A stretch of 64,000 nucleotides of DNA from Shimwellia pseudoproteus (GCF_016415625.1 NZ_WBXP01000020.1:1-64000), one strand, 5' to 3'. Shown: positions 27,638 to 37,562, counted from the first letter of the stretch. The notes: generated by a model from the letters alone, not told the origin. Made by a program: numbers and translations.

Positions 27638-28891
27638 TGACTTACCGCCAGCGGCATCCGCTGCTGGCGGTTGCTGACGTAACCCGCGTAACTGCACAAA
27701 CAGCAGGGTCAGCACAATCGCCACAATAGCCAGCGCCGTGCCGGACATGCTGGCCGCCCACTGAGGGGTCACCAGGCTGGCGAGGCTCCCCAATAATACC
27801 GCCCCAATCGCATCCCCGGTGACATTCTGGGCAGTCCACAATCCGTTGATTCGCCCCAGCATCTCATCCGGGGTATGGCGCTGAATCAGGGTGTACTGCA
27901 ACAGGGAGCTTATCCCGCTCAGATAACCAAACACCGCCAGCAATACCGCCCCGGCCACCCACACCGGCATCACGCTAAATAGCCCGATGGCGACAAATGC
28001 ACCGATACTGCTCAACAGCAGCAGTAGCCCCGGGCGGCTGTATAGCGCCAGACGGCCACTGGTCAGGGCCCCGGTGGCGGCCCCCAGCGGCACGGCGGCA
28101 TACAATAGGCCGATTTGCGCGGTGGTCATCTGCCAGCCCTGCGCCAGGGCCGGGTACAGCACCCGCACCGCCGTCGCCATAGTCAGCAGCGCGCCAGTCA
28201 GCGCAATCCCCCCCACCAGCGGATGGCGGAGCAAAAACGCAATACCGCTCCCCAGGGCACGCAGTGGATGGATGCGGGGCATCTCCGGCGGCAGTAGCGT
28301 CGGCAGCCTGAGCAGGGTTACACAGGTAATTAACGTGCCAAAAGCGGCTAAGCCATAGTTCCAGGCCGGGCCACCCCAGGCCAGCAGCAGCCCGCCGCAC
28401 AGGGGGGAAATAACCGATCCCAGGCGAACGGTCAGCATGGTTATCGCCCCGGCCTGCATCAGATTCTCACGCCCTACCAGGGCCGGAGTGGCCGCCAGCA
28501 GCGCAGTCACCCCGATGGAGGCAAATAACCCGTCCCAGATCCCCAGCAGATAAATCACCACCAGGGAGGGAGCGGGCAACATGGCGTTGACCGCCAGACC
28601 AACAAAGCCCAGCCCACACGCCCCTCTGGCCAGCAGGATAAGGCGGCGGCGCTCGTAACGATCCGCCAGTACCCCGCCCATCATCAGGCCGATAAACATC
28701 GTGCTGCCGGTAAGGGTCACCGCCAGCCCCACCTGGAACGGGGAACCGGTCATCGCCTGGATTTGTACCGGGATCCCCACGCCTAACAACCCCAGCGATA
28801 AAATGGAAATAAAACGGGCAATAAACACCGCCCGGAAGGCAGGATGGGTCTTTAACAGGCTGAGATTAATCAATAAAGAATGTTGGTTCAT
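27614..28891 (-). CDS. entS: Enterobactin exporter EntS
   Basis: 425 residues (E. coli 416), major facilitator superfamily with twelve hydrophobic segments. It exports enterobactin across the inner membrane. The loop 2-3 MFS motif is visible as [13 protein letters not shown]. It is divergent from fepD with Fur-type sites between them, and its last 24 bases overlap fepB on the other strand. The C-terminal tail beyond the last membrane segment is somewhat longer than in E. coli. Confidence 0.94.
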   Translation of the reverse strand: MNQHSLLINLSLLKTHPAFRAVFIARFISILSLGLLGVGIPVQIQAMTGSPFQVGLAVTLTGSTMFIGLMMGGVLADRYERRRLILLARGACGLGFVGLAVNAMLPAPSLVVIYLLGIWDGLFASIGVTALLAATPALVGRENLMQAGAITMLTVRLGSVISPLCGGLLLAWGGPAWNYGLAAFGTLITCVTLLRLPTLLPPEMPRIHPLRALGSGIAFLLRHPLVGGIALTGALLTMATAVRVLYPALAQGWQMTTAQIGLLYAAVPLGAATGALTSGRLALYSRPGLLLLLSSIGAFVAIGLFSVMPVWVAGAVLLAVFGYLSGISSLLQYTLIQRHTPDEMLGRINGLWTAQNVTGDAIGAVLLGSLASLVTPQWAASMSGTALAIVAIVLTLLFVQLRGLRQQPPAADAAGGKSSRAEQGG

Positions 28892-28959
28892 TACATGGCC
28901 TTAGCAAAATTTTCCTTACCATCAACGTGGTCGCTCATGCTACCATAACAAACCGAAGT

Positions 28960-28984
28960 GATAACGATAATAAATATCATTATT
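28960..28984. promoter_or_regulatory. Overlapping Fur boxes of entS/fepD
   Basis: GATAACGATAATAAATATC (28960-28978) matches 16 of 19 consensus bases. A second frame six bases on (28966-28984) matches about 15. Two overlapping sites six bases apart are the usual arrangement for Fur dimers. They lie between the divergent entS and fepD starts. Confidence 0.88.
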
Positions 28985-29003
28985 AATTATCAGGATGAGT
29001 CTT

Positions 29004-30011
29004 ATGCGCCGTTTTCAGCCAGTGCCCCGGGCAGCGATTCTGGCCGGCTTACTGGTACTACTGGTGGTGATGTCGGTGGTCAGCCTGACCACCGGCGCCC
29101 AGTCGATACCCGCCGCCATCGTCAGGGATGCCCTGTTTACTACCTGCCAGACACCCGAATGCACCATCGTTCTGGACGCCCGCGTCCCCCGAACCCTGGC
29201 GGGGATGGTGGCCGGTGCCGCCCTCGGCCTCGCGGGGGCATTAATGCAAACCCTTACCCGCAACCCGCTGGCGGACCCCGGTCTGCTGGGGGTTAACTCG
29301 GGGGCCAGTTTTGCCATTGTGCTGGGGGCCGCGTTCTGGGGCTTTACGTCACCGCTGTCAATGATGGCGATGGCCTTTGCCGGGGCACTGGTGGCCTCAC
29401 TCACGGTGGCCCTTACCGGCAGCCAGGGGGGCGGGCAACTCAGCCCGGTACGCCTGACCCTGGCCGGTGTAGCCCTGGCGGCGGTGCTGGAGGGGCTGAG
29501 TAACGGTATCGCCCTGCTGAATCCCGACGTCTACGATCAGCTGCGCTTCTGGCAGGCGGGCTCCCTGGATATCCGCACCCTTATCACCCTCAAAGCCGCC
29601 CTGATCCCGATGCTGTCCGGCTGTGGGATTGCCCTGCTGGCCAGCCGGGCCCTGAACAGCCTGAGTATGGGCACCGATACCGCCACCGCCCTCGGTAACC
29701 GGGTGGTAGGTACCCAGGTCGCGGGGCTGGTAGCGGTCACTCTACTGTGTGGCAGTGCCACCGCCATTACCGGACCGATTGCGTTTATCGGCCTGATGAT
29801 GCCGCATCTGGCCCGCTGGCTGGTGGGGCCGGACCACCGCTGGATCTTACCCACCACACTGCTGGCGACCCCATCACTGCTATTACTGGCAGACGTTATT
29901 GGCCGGGTGATTGTGCCCGGTGAACTGCGGGTGGCCATTGTCAGCGCCTTTATTGGCGCCCCGGTGTTGATCTATCTGGTGCGCCGTCGCCGCAGCGGGG
30001 GGTGGTCATGA
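29004..30011 (+). CDS. fepD: Ferric enterobactin ABC permease FepD
   Basis: 335 residues (E. coli 334), FecCD-type permease with about ten membrane segments. Family marks: RLPRT-like RVPRTLAGMVAGAALGLAGALMQ (near 55-77, shown only in part), NPLADPGLLG, and the ATPase-contact region PHLARWLVGPDHR. The ATG at 29004 is preferred to the one at 28995 because AGGA lies eight bases upstream of it and directly touches the other. fepG begins inside its stop codon. Confidence 0.95.
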   Translation: MRRFQPVPRAAILAGLLVLLVVMSVVSLTTGAQSIPAAIVRDALFTTCQTPECTIVLDARVPRTLAGMVAGAALGLAGALMQTLTRNPLADPGLLGVNSGASFAIVLGAAFWGFTSPLSMMAMAFAGALVASLTVALTGSQGGGQLSPVRLTLAGVALAAVLEGLSNGIALLNPDVYDQLRFWQAGSLDIRTLITLKAALIPMLSGCGIALLASRALNSLSMGTDTATALGNRVVGTQVAGLVAVTLLCGSATAITGPIAFIGLMMPHLARWLVGPDHRWILPTTLLATPSLLLLADVIGRVIVPGELRVAIVSAFIGAPVLIYLVRRRRSGGWS

Positions 30012-31000
30012 AGATGCCTGTATCCCGGCTCGCCGTGGCCGTGGCCGCCCTGTGCCTTGGGGCGCTGGCGCTGGTCTGGTGGAGCCTGGCCGGGGGGACC
30101 ATTGCGCTGTCCGGGCAACAACTGTATAGCGTGCTCACCGGCAGCGCACCGCGCAATCTGCAACTGATCGTGGTGGAGTGGCGCCTGCCGCGGATTCTCC
30201 TCGCCCTGTTAATTGGCGCGGCGTTAGGGGTCAGCGGCGCAATTTTCCAGTCGTTACTGCGCAACCCGCTGGGCAGCCCGGATGTGATGGGCTTTAACGC
30301 CGGAGCCTGGAGCGGGGTGCTGGTGGCAATGGTCTTTTTTGGCCAGCAGAGTACCGCAGTGGCGATGGCGGCCATGGCGGGCGGGATTATCAGCGCCCTG
30401 GTGGTCTGGTCATTCGCCTGGCGCGGCGGTATTGATACCTTCCGGCTGATTATTATCGGTATTGGGGTGCGGGCGATGCTGCTGGGGATCAATACCTGGT
30501 TGTTACTGCACGCCTCACTGGATACCGCCATATCTGCCGGACTGTGGAATGCCGGCTCCCTGAATGGCCTGACCTGGAGTAAATCATTTCCCTCTGCCCC
30601 GCTGTTGCTAATCGCACTGCTGGCGGTGGCGCTGCTGGCCCGCCGCCTGCGGATGCTGGAAATGGGGGATGACAGCGCCTGCGCCCTCGGGGTGCCTGTT
30701 GAGCGCTCGCGCCTGTTGCTGATGCTGGCGGCAGTTATCCTGACCGCCGCCGCCACCGCGCTGGCCGGGCCCATTTCATTTGTGGCCCTGGTGGCCCCGC
30801 ATATTGCCCGCCGCCTGTCCGGCAGCGTGCGTTATGGTCTGGCCCAGGCGGCGCTGTGTGGCGCGGTGCTGTTGCTGGGGGCGGACCTGTGTGCCCAGCG
30901 CCTGTTTTTACCCTACCAACTGCCGGTTGGCGTGATTACCGTCAGCATCGGCGGTATCTACCTTATTGTGTTACTGATTCAGGAGTCCCGTAAACGATGA
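30008..31000 (+). CDS. fepG: Ferric enterobactin ABC permease FepG
   Basis: 330 residues, the E. coli length; second FecCD-type permease, partner of FepD. Visible are WRLPRILLALLIGAALG, NPLGSPDVMGFN and VAPHIARRLSG. The ATG at 30008 overlaps the fepD stop (ATGA) and the stop overlaps the fepC start in the same way, so fepDGC is a tightly coupled operon. A start at 30002 would add two residues only. Confidence 0.95.
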   Translation: MKMPVSRLAVAVAALCLGALALVWWSLAGGTIALSGQQLYSVLTGSAPRNLQLIVVEWRLPRILLALLIGAALGVSGAIFQSLLRNPLGSPDVMGFNAGAWSGVLVAMVFFGQQSTAVAMAAMAGGIISALVVWSFAWRGGIDTFRLIIIGIGVRAMLLGINTWLLLHASLDTAISAGLWNAGSLNGLTWSKSFPSAPLLLIALLAVALLARRLRMLEMGDDSACALGVPVERSRLLLMLAAVILTAAATALAGPISFVALVAPHIARRLSGSVRYGLAQAALCGAVLLLGADLCAQRLFLPYQLPVGVITVSIGGIYLIVLLIQESRKR

Positions 31001-31800
31001 GCCAGATTGTCGAGCCCCGCTTAAGCGGCAATGCCTTAACCCTCGGCTACGGGAAACATATTGTGGCAGACGGGCTGACTGTCGCCATCCCGGAGGGCAA
31101 ATTTACCGCGATTATCGGCCCCAATGGCTGCGGGAAATCCACCTTACTGCGCACCCTGAGCCGTCTGATGAAGCCCCTGGCCGGTGAGGTATTGCTGGAC
31201 GGGGAAGCCATTGCCGGGTTGCCCACCAAAAGTGTGGCGCGCAAAATTGGCCTGCTGGCCCAGAATGCCCGTACCCCGGAAGATATCAGCGTGCGGGAAC
31301 TGGTGATGCGCGGGCGTTACCCGCACCAGCCGCTGTTTAGCCGCTGGCGCCCGGAAGATGAACAGCAGGTCCAGAAGGCCATGCAGGCGACCGGAATCCG
31401 TGATCTGGCGGATCGCCCGGTGGATAATCTCTCCGGTGGCCAGCGCCAGCGGGTGTGGATTGCCATGGTGCTGGCCCAGCAAACCGATATTCTGCTGCTT
31501 GATGAGCCCACCACCTGGCTGGACATCAGCCACCAGATCGATCTGATGGAGCTGTTAAGCCAGCTGAACCAGGAGAAGGGCTATACCCTGGCGGCGGTAC
31601 TGCACGATCTGAACCAGGCCTGCCGCTATGCCAGCCATTTGATTGCCTTGCGGGACGGGAAGATTGTTGCCGAGGGGGATCCGCGGGACATCGTCACCGC
31701 CGAATTAATTGAAGCCATCTACGGCATGCAGTGCCTGATTATTACCGACCCGGTGGCCGGTACGCCGCTGGTGGTGCCCCTGGGGCGCCATGGGCGGTAG
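30997..31800 (+). CDS. fepC: Ferric enterobactin ABC ATPase FepC
   Basis: 267 residues (E. coli 271). Walker A GPNGCGKST (41-49), signature LSGGQRQRVW, Walker B DILLLDEPTTWLD. It powers FepDG. The start overlaps fepG by four bases. In E. coli K-12 fepE lies between fepC and entF; here only 98 bases with a hairpin remain. Confidence 0.95.
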   Translation: MSQIVEPRLSGNALTLGYGKHIVADGLTVAIPEGKFTAIIGPNGCGKSTLLRTLSRLMKPLAGEVLLDGEAIAGLPTKSVARKIGLLAQNARTPEDISVRELVMRGRYPHQPLFSRWRPEDEQQVQKAMQATGIRDLADRPVDNLSGGQRQRVWIAMVLAQQTDILLLDEPTTWLDISHQIDLMELLSQLNQEKGYTLAAVLHDLNQACRYASHLIALRDGKIVAEGDPRDIVTAELIEAIYGMQCLIITDPVAGTPLVVPLGRHGR

Positions 31801-31854
31801 TGGCCCGGGGTAACATCACGCCCCCCGGGCCGCCAGGTTAACAGCCCCCCAGCA

Positions 31855-31880
31855 GAGGCACCCCACTACCCGGGTGCCTC
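31855..31880. terminator. Hairpin between fepC and entF
   Basis: GAGGCACCC (31855-31863) pairs with GGGTGCCTC (31872-31880) in the convergent gap. It is probably a shared end signal, although T-runs are lacking. Confidence 0.6.
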
Positions 31881-31898
31881 GGGGGTAAATCACTGGCG

Positions 31899-34800
31899 TT
31901 ACGCCTCAGTCAGCCGTTCACCCAGCAACTCACACAACAGCGGGCCAATATGGGCCAACTGCGCCGGGGAGATAATATCCACGTGGGCACAGTCCACCGG
32001 GTAGATAGCCATCTCTCCCAGCCACGGCCCCCAGTTGTGGCGGGCGTCCATCCCCAGCGCCTGGGTCTGGCTGGCCACGAACAGTGTGGTTTTACCGCCA
32101 AACCGGTGGGTATGGGCGGTGGTCAGCAAGCGCACCGCATCCCGGTAGTTACCGGAAATCGTATTGAACAGATGCGCCGACGGCTGCCCGCGCTGGGCGG
32201 CGAGGAAGGCATCACGCTCACGCTCAATCTCCGCCAGCACCGCCGGATCCAGCTCCCCGGCGGCTTTATCCGCCCAGTTCTGGCTTTCCGGCGGCCAGGT
32301 GTCCAGCAGGCCGAGGAACGCCACCGACTCACCGGCCTGTTCCAGCCTGGCCGCCAGTGCCTGAGCCAGGGTGCCCCCCAGGGAATACCCCAGCAGATAA
32401 TACGGCCCCCGGGGCTGCTGCTGGCGCAGCGTCACCAGATGGCTATCCACCACCTCATCCAGTGTCGCGCACTGCTGCATCGGGCCATCCGGGCGCGGTG
32501 ACTGGATACCGGTAACCGACCAGTTGCCCGGCAAATAGCGCTGTAGCACGCTGAACTGCCAGGCGAGGCCAGAGGCCGGGTGGAAGCAGAACAACGTTGG
32601 CCCGGCGGCGCGGCGCAACGGCAATATCGCATCAAAACCGGCCTGCTGCGCATCGTCCTCGCTCTGCCCCTGTGCCAGGGTCGCGGCCAGCGCTTCTACC
32701 GTGGACGCGATAATCACCTGCCCGACGCTCACCGGCTGGTGCAGTTGCTCCCGCAGTTGCGCCGCGAGCCGCATCGCCAGCAGCGAATGGCCCCCGAGGG
32801 CGAAGAAATCATCGCTGGCGCGTTCGACCTCACAGCCAAGCAGCGCCGCAAACGCCTGCGCCACACTGGTTTCCAGACCCGGCAGTGGTGCCCGGCCCGC
32901 CGCCCGGGCCAGTACCGGCCGCGGTAATGCTTTACGATCCAGTTTACCGTTAGCGCTGAGCGGTAATTGCCCCAGCTCCACAAGGATAACCGGCACCATA
33001 TGCGGCGGCAGGGCCTCTGCCAGTTGCTCCCGCAGCGCGGTGCAATCCAGCCCTTGCTGATTGGCCTCAGCCACCAGGTAGCCCACCAGCTGGCGGGCAT
33101 CGCCGCTGCCGGACAGGTTATCATTGAGCACACAGGCGTTCGCCACCCCCTGGGCAACACCGGGCAACTGTAACAGCGCCCGATCAATATCCCCCAACTC
33201 AATACGCTGGCCGCGAATTTTTAGCTGATCGTCACTACGCCCGAGGTATTCCACGGCGCCGTTATCCAGCCAGCGGGCCACATCACCGGTGCGGTACATC
33301 CGCTGCCCCGGTTGCTGCGGGTCCGCCACAAAGCGGCTGGCGGTCAGATCCGCCCGGCCCAGATAACCCTGGGCCAGCTGGATACCGGTCAAATACAAGT
33401 CCCCCGCCACCCCGGGCGGCACCGGCTGCATACTGGCATCCAGAATGCGTAACCCGGTATTCCATACCGGCCAGCCGATGGGCACACTGTTGCCCTTCAC
33501 CTGGGCCAGGGCCTGGCCAAAGGCCGGATACCAGCTGACATCCACTGCCGCTTCTGTCGGCCCATACAGATTGTGCAGCGGCACCCCGGTGTGCTGTTCC
33601 CACTCCCGGCACAGGGTCACGGGTAATGCTTCGCCGCTACAGAACACCCGGCGCAGGCTGCGGCACTGGGCCGCACAGGCCTCCCCCTCCAGGGCGCTGA
33701 CAAATGCCGCCAGCATCGAGGGAACAAAGTGGGTGGTAGTAACCTGCCACTGGCTGAATAACTCCCGCAGCAGGCGCGGATCCCGGTGGGCATCCGGCGG
33801 CGCCATCACCAGGCGCGCCCCCACCATCAGCGGCCAGAAAAATTCCCATACTGAGACATCAAAACTGCTGGGGGTTTTCTGCAGCACCACATCCTGATCC
33901 CCCAGCGGGTAGTGGTCCTGCATCCACAGCAGGCGGTTAACAATCGCCCGCTGATCGACCATCACCCCTTTCGGGCGGCCGGTGGAACCGGAGGTAAAGA
34001 TCACATAAGCCGTATGCGCCGGGCGGGAGACCCCGAGGGCGGCATCCGCTTCCTCCACGGGCAGCAACGCCGTCAGCGTCATGGTGGCCAGTGCCGGCAA
34101 ATCCGCAAAGCGCGCCAGTTGGGTGTCATCGGCAATCAGTAACCGGGGACGGGCATCTTCCAGCATCATATGCAGCCGTTCATCGGGATAACCGGTATCC
34201 AGCGGCAGCCAGGCGGCGCCGCACTCCACAATGGCCTGTAGCGCGAGGGATAAAAAGACCGACCGGGGCAAGGCCACCGCGACAATATCCCCGGGCTGTA
34301 CGCCCCTGGCCTGCAACTGCCGGGCCAGTGCCACAACCTGGCTGCGCATCTGGCGATAATTCAGTTGGTGGGCGGCATCCGCCAGCGCCGGTGCCGCCGG
34401 GGTCAGCCCCGCCTGGCGGTGGATAATCTCACTCAGGGTCAGGGCCGCAATATGCCGCCCGGTATCATTAACCCTCGCCAGCCGCTGCTGTTCGCCGGGG
34501 TGCAACATCCCGGCCCGATCGCAGGCTAAATCAGGCTGCTCAGCAAACTGGCGCACCAGCAATTGCAGGCGTTCCAGATGGCGCCGCAGGCTGTCAGCCG
34601 CGTAGCGATCCGGGTTAGCCAGCAACTCGACAATGCCCTGCCCCTGTTCATCCAGATACAGGGCGATTTCGAGGTCCCGCACCGGCCCCGAGGCCAGTTG
34701 ATGGGTTATCCCGTCAATACCGTCAACATCCAGCCGGTAGTCAAACATTTTCAGGTTCACTACGGTGCTGTACAGCGGCGAGCCCTGGGCAGCCGCACCC

Positions 34801-35816
34801 CGATCGCGCTGGACCTGTTCGGCATCATAGCGCTGGTGGCGACGGCACGTTTTCATTTCGGCCGCCAGCGCATGGGCCAGCGCCGCCAGCGTTTGCCCGG
34901 GCATAATCCGCACATCATAGGGCAACACATTCAGCACCGGTCCGGTGGCACACAAGGCCGCGGAGCCAATCCGGCGCATAAAAATAAAGCCTGCGGAAAA
35001 TGCCTGGCGGCCGCTCAGGCGGCCCAGCCACAGGGAGATAAGCGCCAGTAACCCATCGGCGGCCGATAGGCCATGTTGCCGCATCGTGTCGGTAACTGCG
35101 GCGAAATCGGCAGTATTCAAAGCTATTTTCTGGCGAATAATCGGCAAGGCAGAGGGCTGATCCGCCGGTGAAAGCGCCGATAGCGTTACCGGTGGGGCCA
35201 TGGTTGCCACTTTCTCGCGCCAGAATGCCGCATCTTTCGCCCAGGCCGGGGAGGCACGATACTGTCGGTACTCCTGTGCGACCTCGGCGAAGGCGGTAAA
35301 CGGCGAGTCAGCCAGCGGCGTATTACGGCACAACGCGGTGTAAATCTCGGCGATACGCCGGGTAATGGCGGTGAAACTAAAGCCATCGACCACCAAATGA
35401 TGATAACGCTGGTACCAGAACCACTGCTGGTCCGCCACCTGAATCAGGCTGTGATGGTAGAGCGGCTCACCGCTGTCGAGGCGTAAATCGCGGTCCATAT
35501 CCCGCGCCATCCAGGCCCGGGCTGCGGCCTGAGGATGCTGCTCATGGCGCAGATCCAGCACCTGCGGGGCCGTTATCTCCAGACTCGCGTCAAACCACTG
35601 CCAGACCTCACCTTGCCTGTCCTCAAAGCGCATACGCAGCGTGTCGGCCTCCATCATGCCCAGCACAATGGCCCGGGCAAAATGCGGCGCGTCCAGTTCA
35701 CCGTTAAGCTCGACAAAATGCGCCACACTCCAGCTATTCGGCAGCAGGGAGAGTTTATCGGCCATCCAGATCCCGGTCTGGGCAGCCACGAGGGGAAATG
35801 CGGTTATCTGTTGCAT
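31899..35816 (-). CDS. entF: Enterobactin synthase component F (NRPS) EntF
   Basis: 1305 residues (E. coli 1293), a complete single-module non-ribosomal peptide synthetase. Order: condensation domain (about 1-420, HHLVVDG at 139-145), serine-specific adenylation domain (about 450-960, FTSGSTGRPKGVM and YRTGDVARWL), carrier domain (about 985-1055, serine in LGGHSLLAM), thioesterase (about 1075-1305, serine in LLGYSLGG). It condenses three DHB-Ser units and cyclises enterobactin. The ATG at 35816 overlaps the ybdZ stop by one base (TGATG); nine further codons upstream would lie inside ybdZ. Its carrier serine needs an EntD-type enzyme not found here. Confidence 0.96.
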   Translation of the reverse strand: MQQITAFPLVAAQTGIWMADKLSLLPNSWSVAHFVELNGELDAPHFARAIVLGMMEADTLRMRFEDRQGEVWQWFDASLEITAPQVLDLRHEQHPQAAARAWMARDMDRDLRLDSGEPLYHHSLIQVADQQWFWYQRYHHLVVDGFSFTAITRRIAEIYTALCRNTPLADSPFTAFAEVAQEYRQYRASPAWAKDAAFWREKVATMAPPVTLSALSPADQPSALPIIRQKIALNTADFAAVTDTMRQHGLSAADGLLALISLWLGRLSGRQAFSAGFIFMRRIGSAALCATGPVLNVLPYDVRIMPGQTLAALAHALAAEMKTCRRHQRYDAEQVQRDRGAAAQGSPLYSTVVNLKMFDYRLDVDGIDGITHQLASGPVRDLEIALYLDEQGQGIVELLANPDRYAADSLRRHLERLQLLVRQFAEQPDLACDRAGMLHPGEQQRLARVNDTGRHIAALTLSEIIHRQAGLTPAAPALADAAHQLNYRQMRSQVVALARQLQARGVQPGDIVAVALPRSVFLSLALQAIVECGAAWLPLDTGYPDERLHMMLEDARPRLLIADDTQLARFADLPALATMTLTALLPVEEADAALGVSRPAHTAYVIFTSGSTGRPKGVMVDQRAIVNRLLWMQDHYPLGDQDVVLQKTPSSFDVSVWEFFWPLMVGARLVMAPPDAHRDPRLLRELFSQWQVTTTHFVPSMLAAFVSALEGEACAAQCRSLRRVFCSGEALPVTLCREWEQHTGVPLHNLYGPTEAAVDVSWYPAFGQALAQVKGNSVPIGWPVWNTGLRILDASMQPVPPGVAGDLYLTGIQLAQGYLGRADLTASRFVADPQQPGQRMYRTGDVARWLDNGAVEYLGRSDDQLKIRGQRIELGDIDRALLQLPGVAQGVANACVLNDNLSGSGDARQLVGYLVAEANQQGLDCTALREQLAEALPPHMVPVILVELGQLPLSANGKLDRKALPRPVLARAAGRAPLPGLETSVAQAFAALLGCEVERASDDFFALGGHSLLAMRLAAQLREQLHQPVSVGQVIIASTVEALAATLAQGQSEDDAQQAGFDAILPLRRAAGPTLFCFHPASGLAWQFSVLQRYLPGNWSVTGIQSPRPDGPMQQCATLDEVVDSHLVTLRQQQPRGPYYLLGYSLGGTLAQALAARLEQAGESVAFLGLLDTWPPESQNWADKAAGELDPAVLAEIERERDAFLAAQRGQPSAHLFNTISGNYRDAVRLLTTAHTHRFGGKTTLFVASQTQALGMDARHNWGPWLGEMAIYPVDCAHVDIISPAQLAHIGPLLCELLGERLTEA

Positions 35817-36034
35817 CAGTGATGTTCTCCTCGTGCGATCCATGCCTGGGGGGCGAGGGTTTGCCAGTTATCTGCCAGCCAGGCTACACACTGGGCCTGG
35901 GCCTCCGGGGGCCGGACCATCTGCCATCCGGCAGGGATCGGGCAATGGGCAGGCCACAGGCTATATTCACGGGTCGCGTTTTCAAGGATGTAGAACTGCC
36001 CCTGGGGATCGTCAAAGGGGTTACTGTATTCCAT
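35816..36034 (-). CDS. ybdZ: MbtH-like protein YbdZ
   Basis: 72 residues with the MbtH family pattern: N-P-F-D-D at residues 5-9, Y-S-L-W-P, P-x-G-W and the final W-x-x-x-A/L-P segment. These small proteins bind adenylation domains and are needed for full EntF activity. It lies 18 bases after fes and is translationally coupled to entF. Confidence 0.95.
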   Translation of the reverse strand: MEYSNPFDDPQGQFYILENATREYSLWPAHCPIPAGWQMVRPPEAQAQCVAWLADNWQTLAPQAWIARGEHH

Positions 36035-36052
36035 GCCAAGCTCCTGAAAAAA

Positions 36053-37273
36053 TTAAAGCCCTTGCTGGTGGACTGACCAGAGCGCCATCAGGCCATTCAT
36101 CAGTCCGCCGCGCCAGCAGAGCGCATCATGCCCACCATCAACCTGATGGTAGATTACCGCGCGTCCAGTAGGTTGTAATAAGGGAACCAGGCGCTGATGG
36201 GCCTGGAGAATGAGCGGCTCTCGCAGGCCCGCTTCAAGATAAATCGCTAATCCGGCAGCGCTCACCCGCCCTGCGGACAACTGCGCCACCAGCCAGCCTG
36301 GCTCGCCATTGCGTTGCCGGTGCGGCCACCAGAACGAGCCTGACTGGCTCAGGGCGCAGCCAAAGACCTGTGGCCAGAACAGGGCCGCATACAGCGCGGA
36401 CAACCCGCCAAAACTTTGCCCGGCTACCACGGTCGTTTGCGGGGCCGGGGACCACGCCTGGTGCTGCCGCACCAGGGGCAGTAACTCCTCCTGCACCGCC
36501 AGCCAGAATTCTGGATTACAGGGCAGCTCGGTGCTGCGGTGCGCTAAATCAATGTTATCAATCAGCAAATAGACTGCCTGCGGCAGCGCGCCGCTATTGG
36601 TTTGCTGTTGCAGTGCCGGCCACACCGGCATGCTTTCCGCCCAGAACTGACCGTCCAGCAGAATGGCCAGCGGCCGCTGTGCCGGGGCGTCATCACCGGT
36701 GGCAAAGAGCCACACCCGGCGGCAATTTCCCAGCCGCGTGCTGTGCCATTCAATATGCTGAGGGGGATGAAACGGCGTATCTGGCCTGTCCCAGCCCGGC
36801 TGAATAGGGGCATCGGGCAGTTGCAGCGCCGAGGTAGGATGCCCCCGCCCTCCCCGCCAGCTGTCCGGATTAAGCGGATCGGCTATGGCGCGGGGAAACA
36901 GCTTGCGCCAGCCCTCGCGCAGCGCCTGACGATCGGGCTCAGGCTCAAAAGCCGCCGGGGGGAAATCGTCCTCCCGTTCAGAGGGAATAAAACAATAGCT
37001 GCCGCGCCAGTGGCTGTTGAGCGTGGTTGCCCAGTGCCAATATGCGCTGTCGCCAACCCGGCGCATGGATTGCGGGCCGCTATGGGCGTGATGGTCGGTT
37101 ATCCCGGTAATACACACCCATACCCGCCGGGTGGCGGAATGGCTGGCATCCCCGGCGGGATCGCGCCAGAAAAATTCAACCCGACAGGTGTCATTATCAA
37201 GCCGGGTAATACAGGGTACCCCCTGCGCCAGAGTGCTCTGCCACCAGGTACCACTTCCGGGAATACACGCCAC
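36053..37273 (-). CDS. fes: Enterobactin esterase Fes
   Basis: 406 residues from a GTG start, close to the family length of about 400. Cytoplasmic alpha/beta hydrolase that cleaves ferric enterobactin to release iron. The nucleophile is S287 in AGQSFGG, and the C-terminal histidine is in VDGGHDALCW. The N-terminal region (1-150) is the Fes-specific domain. An ATG 13 bases upstream of the GTG is in another frame, so GTG at 37273 is the likely start. It heads fes-ybdZ-entF, divergent from fepA across two Fur-type sites. Confidence 0.92.
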   Translation of the reverse strand: MACIPGSGTWWQSTLAQGVPCITRLDNDTCRVEFFWRDPAGDASHSATRRVWVCITGITDHHAHSGPQSMRRVGDSAYWHWATTLNSHWRGSYCFIPSEREDDFPPAAFEPEPDRQALREGWRKLFPRAIADPLNPDSWRGGRGHPTSALQLPDAPIQPGWDRPDTPFHPPQHIEWHSTRLGNCRRVWLFATGDDAPAQRPLAILLDGQFWAESMPVWPALQQQTNSGALPQAVYLLIDNIDLAHRSTELPCNPEFWLAVQEELLPLVRQHQAWSPAPQTTVVAGQSFGGLSALYAALFWPQVFGCALSQSGSFWWPHRQRNGEPGWLVAQLSAGRVSAAGLAIYLEAGLREPLILQAHQRLVPLLQPTGRAVIYHQVDGGHDALCWRGGLMNGLMALWSVHQQGL

Positions 37274-37295
37274 AAACTAACCCCATGTAAAGTGT

Positions 37296-37355
37296 GATAA
37301 TAATTATAATTGTAAAAAATTAACAGCAATAGTATTGATAATAATTTGCATTTGC
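37296..37355. promoter_or_regulatory. Two Fur boxes of the fes/fepA divergent promoters
   Basis: GATAATAATTATAATTGTA (37296-37314) matches 14 of 19 consensus bases, and GATAATAATTTGCATTTGC (37337-37355) matches 13. Both sit in the AT-rich part of the 260-base gap, nearer fes. The fepA leader then runs about 180 bases and contains the palindromic repeat listed separately. Confidence 0.75.
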
Positions 37356-37475
37356 AATAGAGTATGGCCCGCACCAATAACCACCGCTGAAAAATTCAGT
37401 ATCTGGCCATTCCGGGGCGGCTTTTGCGCAAGCTCAGGCGGTTACCCGGTGACGTTTTGGTTATAACTATCATCG

Positions 37476-37538
37476 CTGCCCTCTTCCCTGTGGGACGGAG
37501 TTACAGAGGCGCAGCCGAAAGCAGGGCACACCGATAAT
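37476..37538. repeat. Palindromic leader element, copy A (fepA)
   Basis: A 63-base element begins with CTGCCCTC (37476-37483). Its 39-base right part (37500-37538) matches 30 of 39 bases, without gaps, with 43803-43841 near osmF. TGCCC (37477-37481) can pair with GGGCA (37524-37528), enclosing a second hairpin CCCTGT (37486-37491) / ACAGAG (37503-37508). The GGGCA arm contains the only ribosome-binding-like sequence in front of the ATG at 37537. Confidence 0.6.
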
Positions 37539-37562
37539 GAAAAAAAACACTATACGCTCGCC

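Noticed and set aside
29950-30774. 274-codon frame antisense to fepD/fepG
   Set aside because: Low-complexity Ser/Ala/Arg translation, no homology, and it covers two essential transport genes on the other strand.
37476-37540. Cobalamin or other known riboswitch in the fepA leader
   Set aside because: A short stretch (GGCTGCGCC...GTAAC on the minus strand) recalls part of the B12 element, but the conserved core boxes and the correct strand relative to fepA are lacking.
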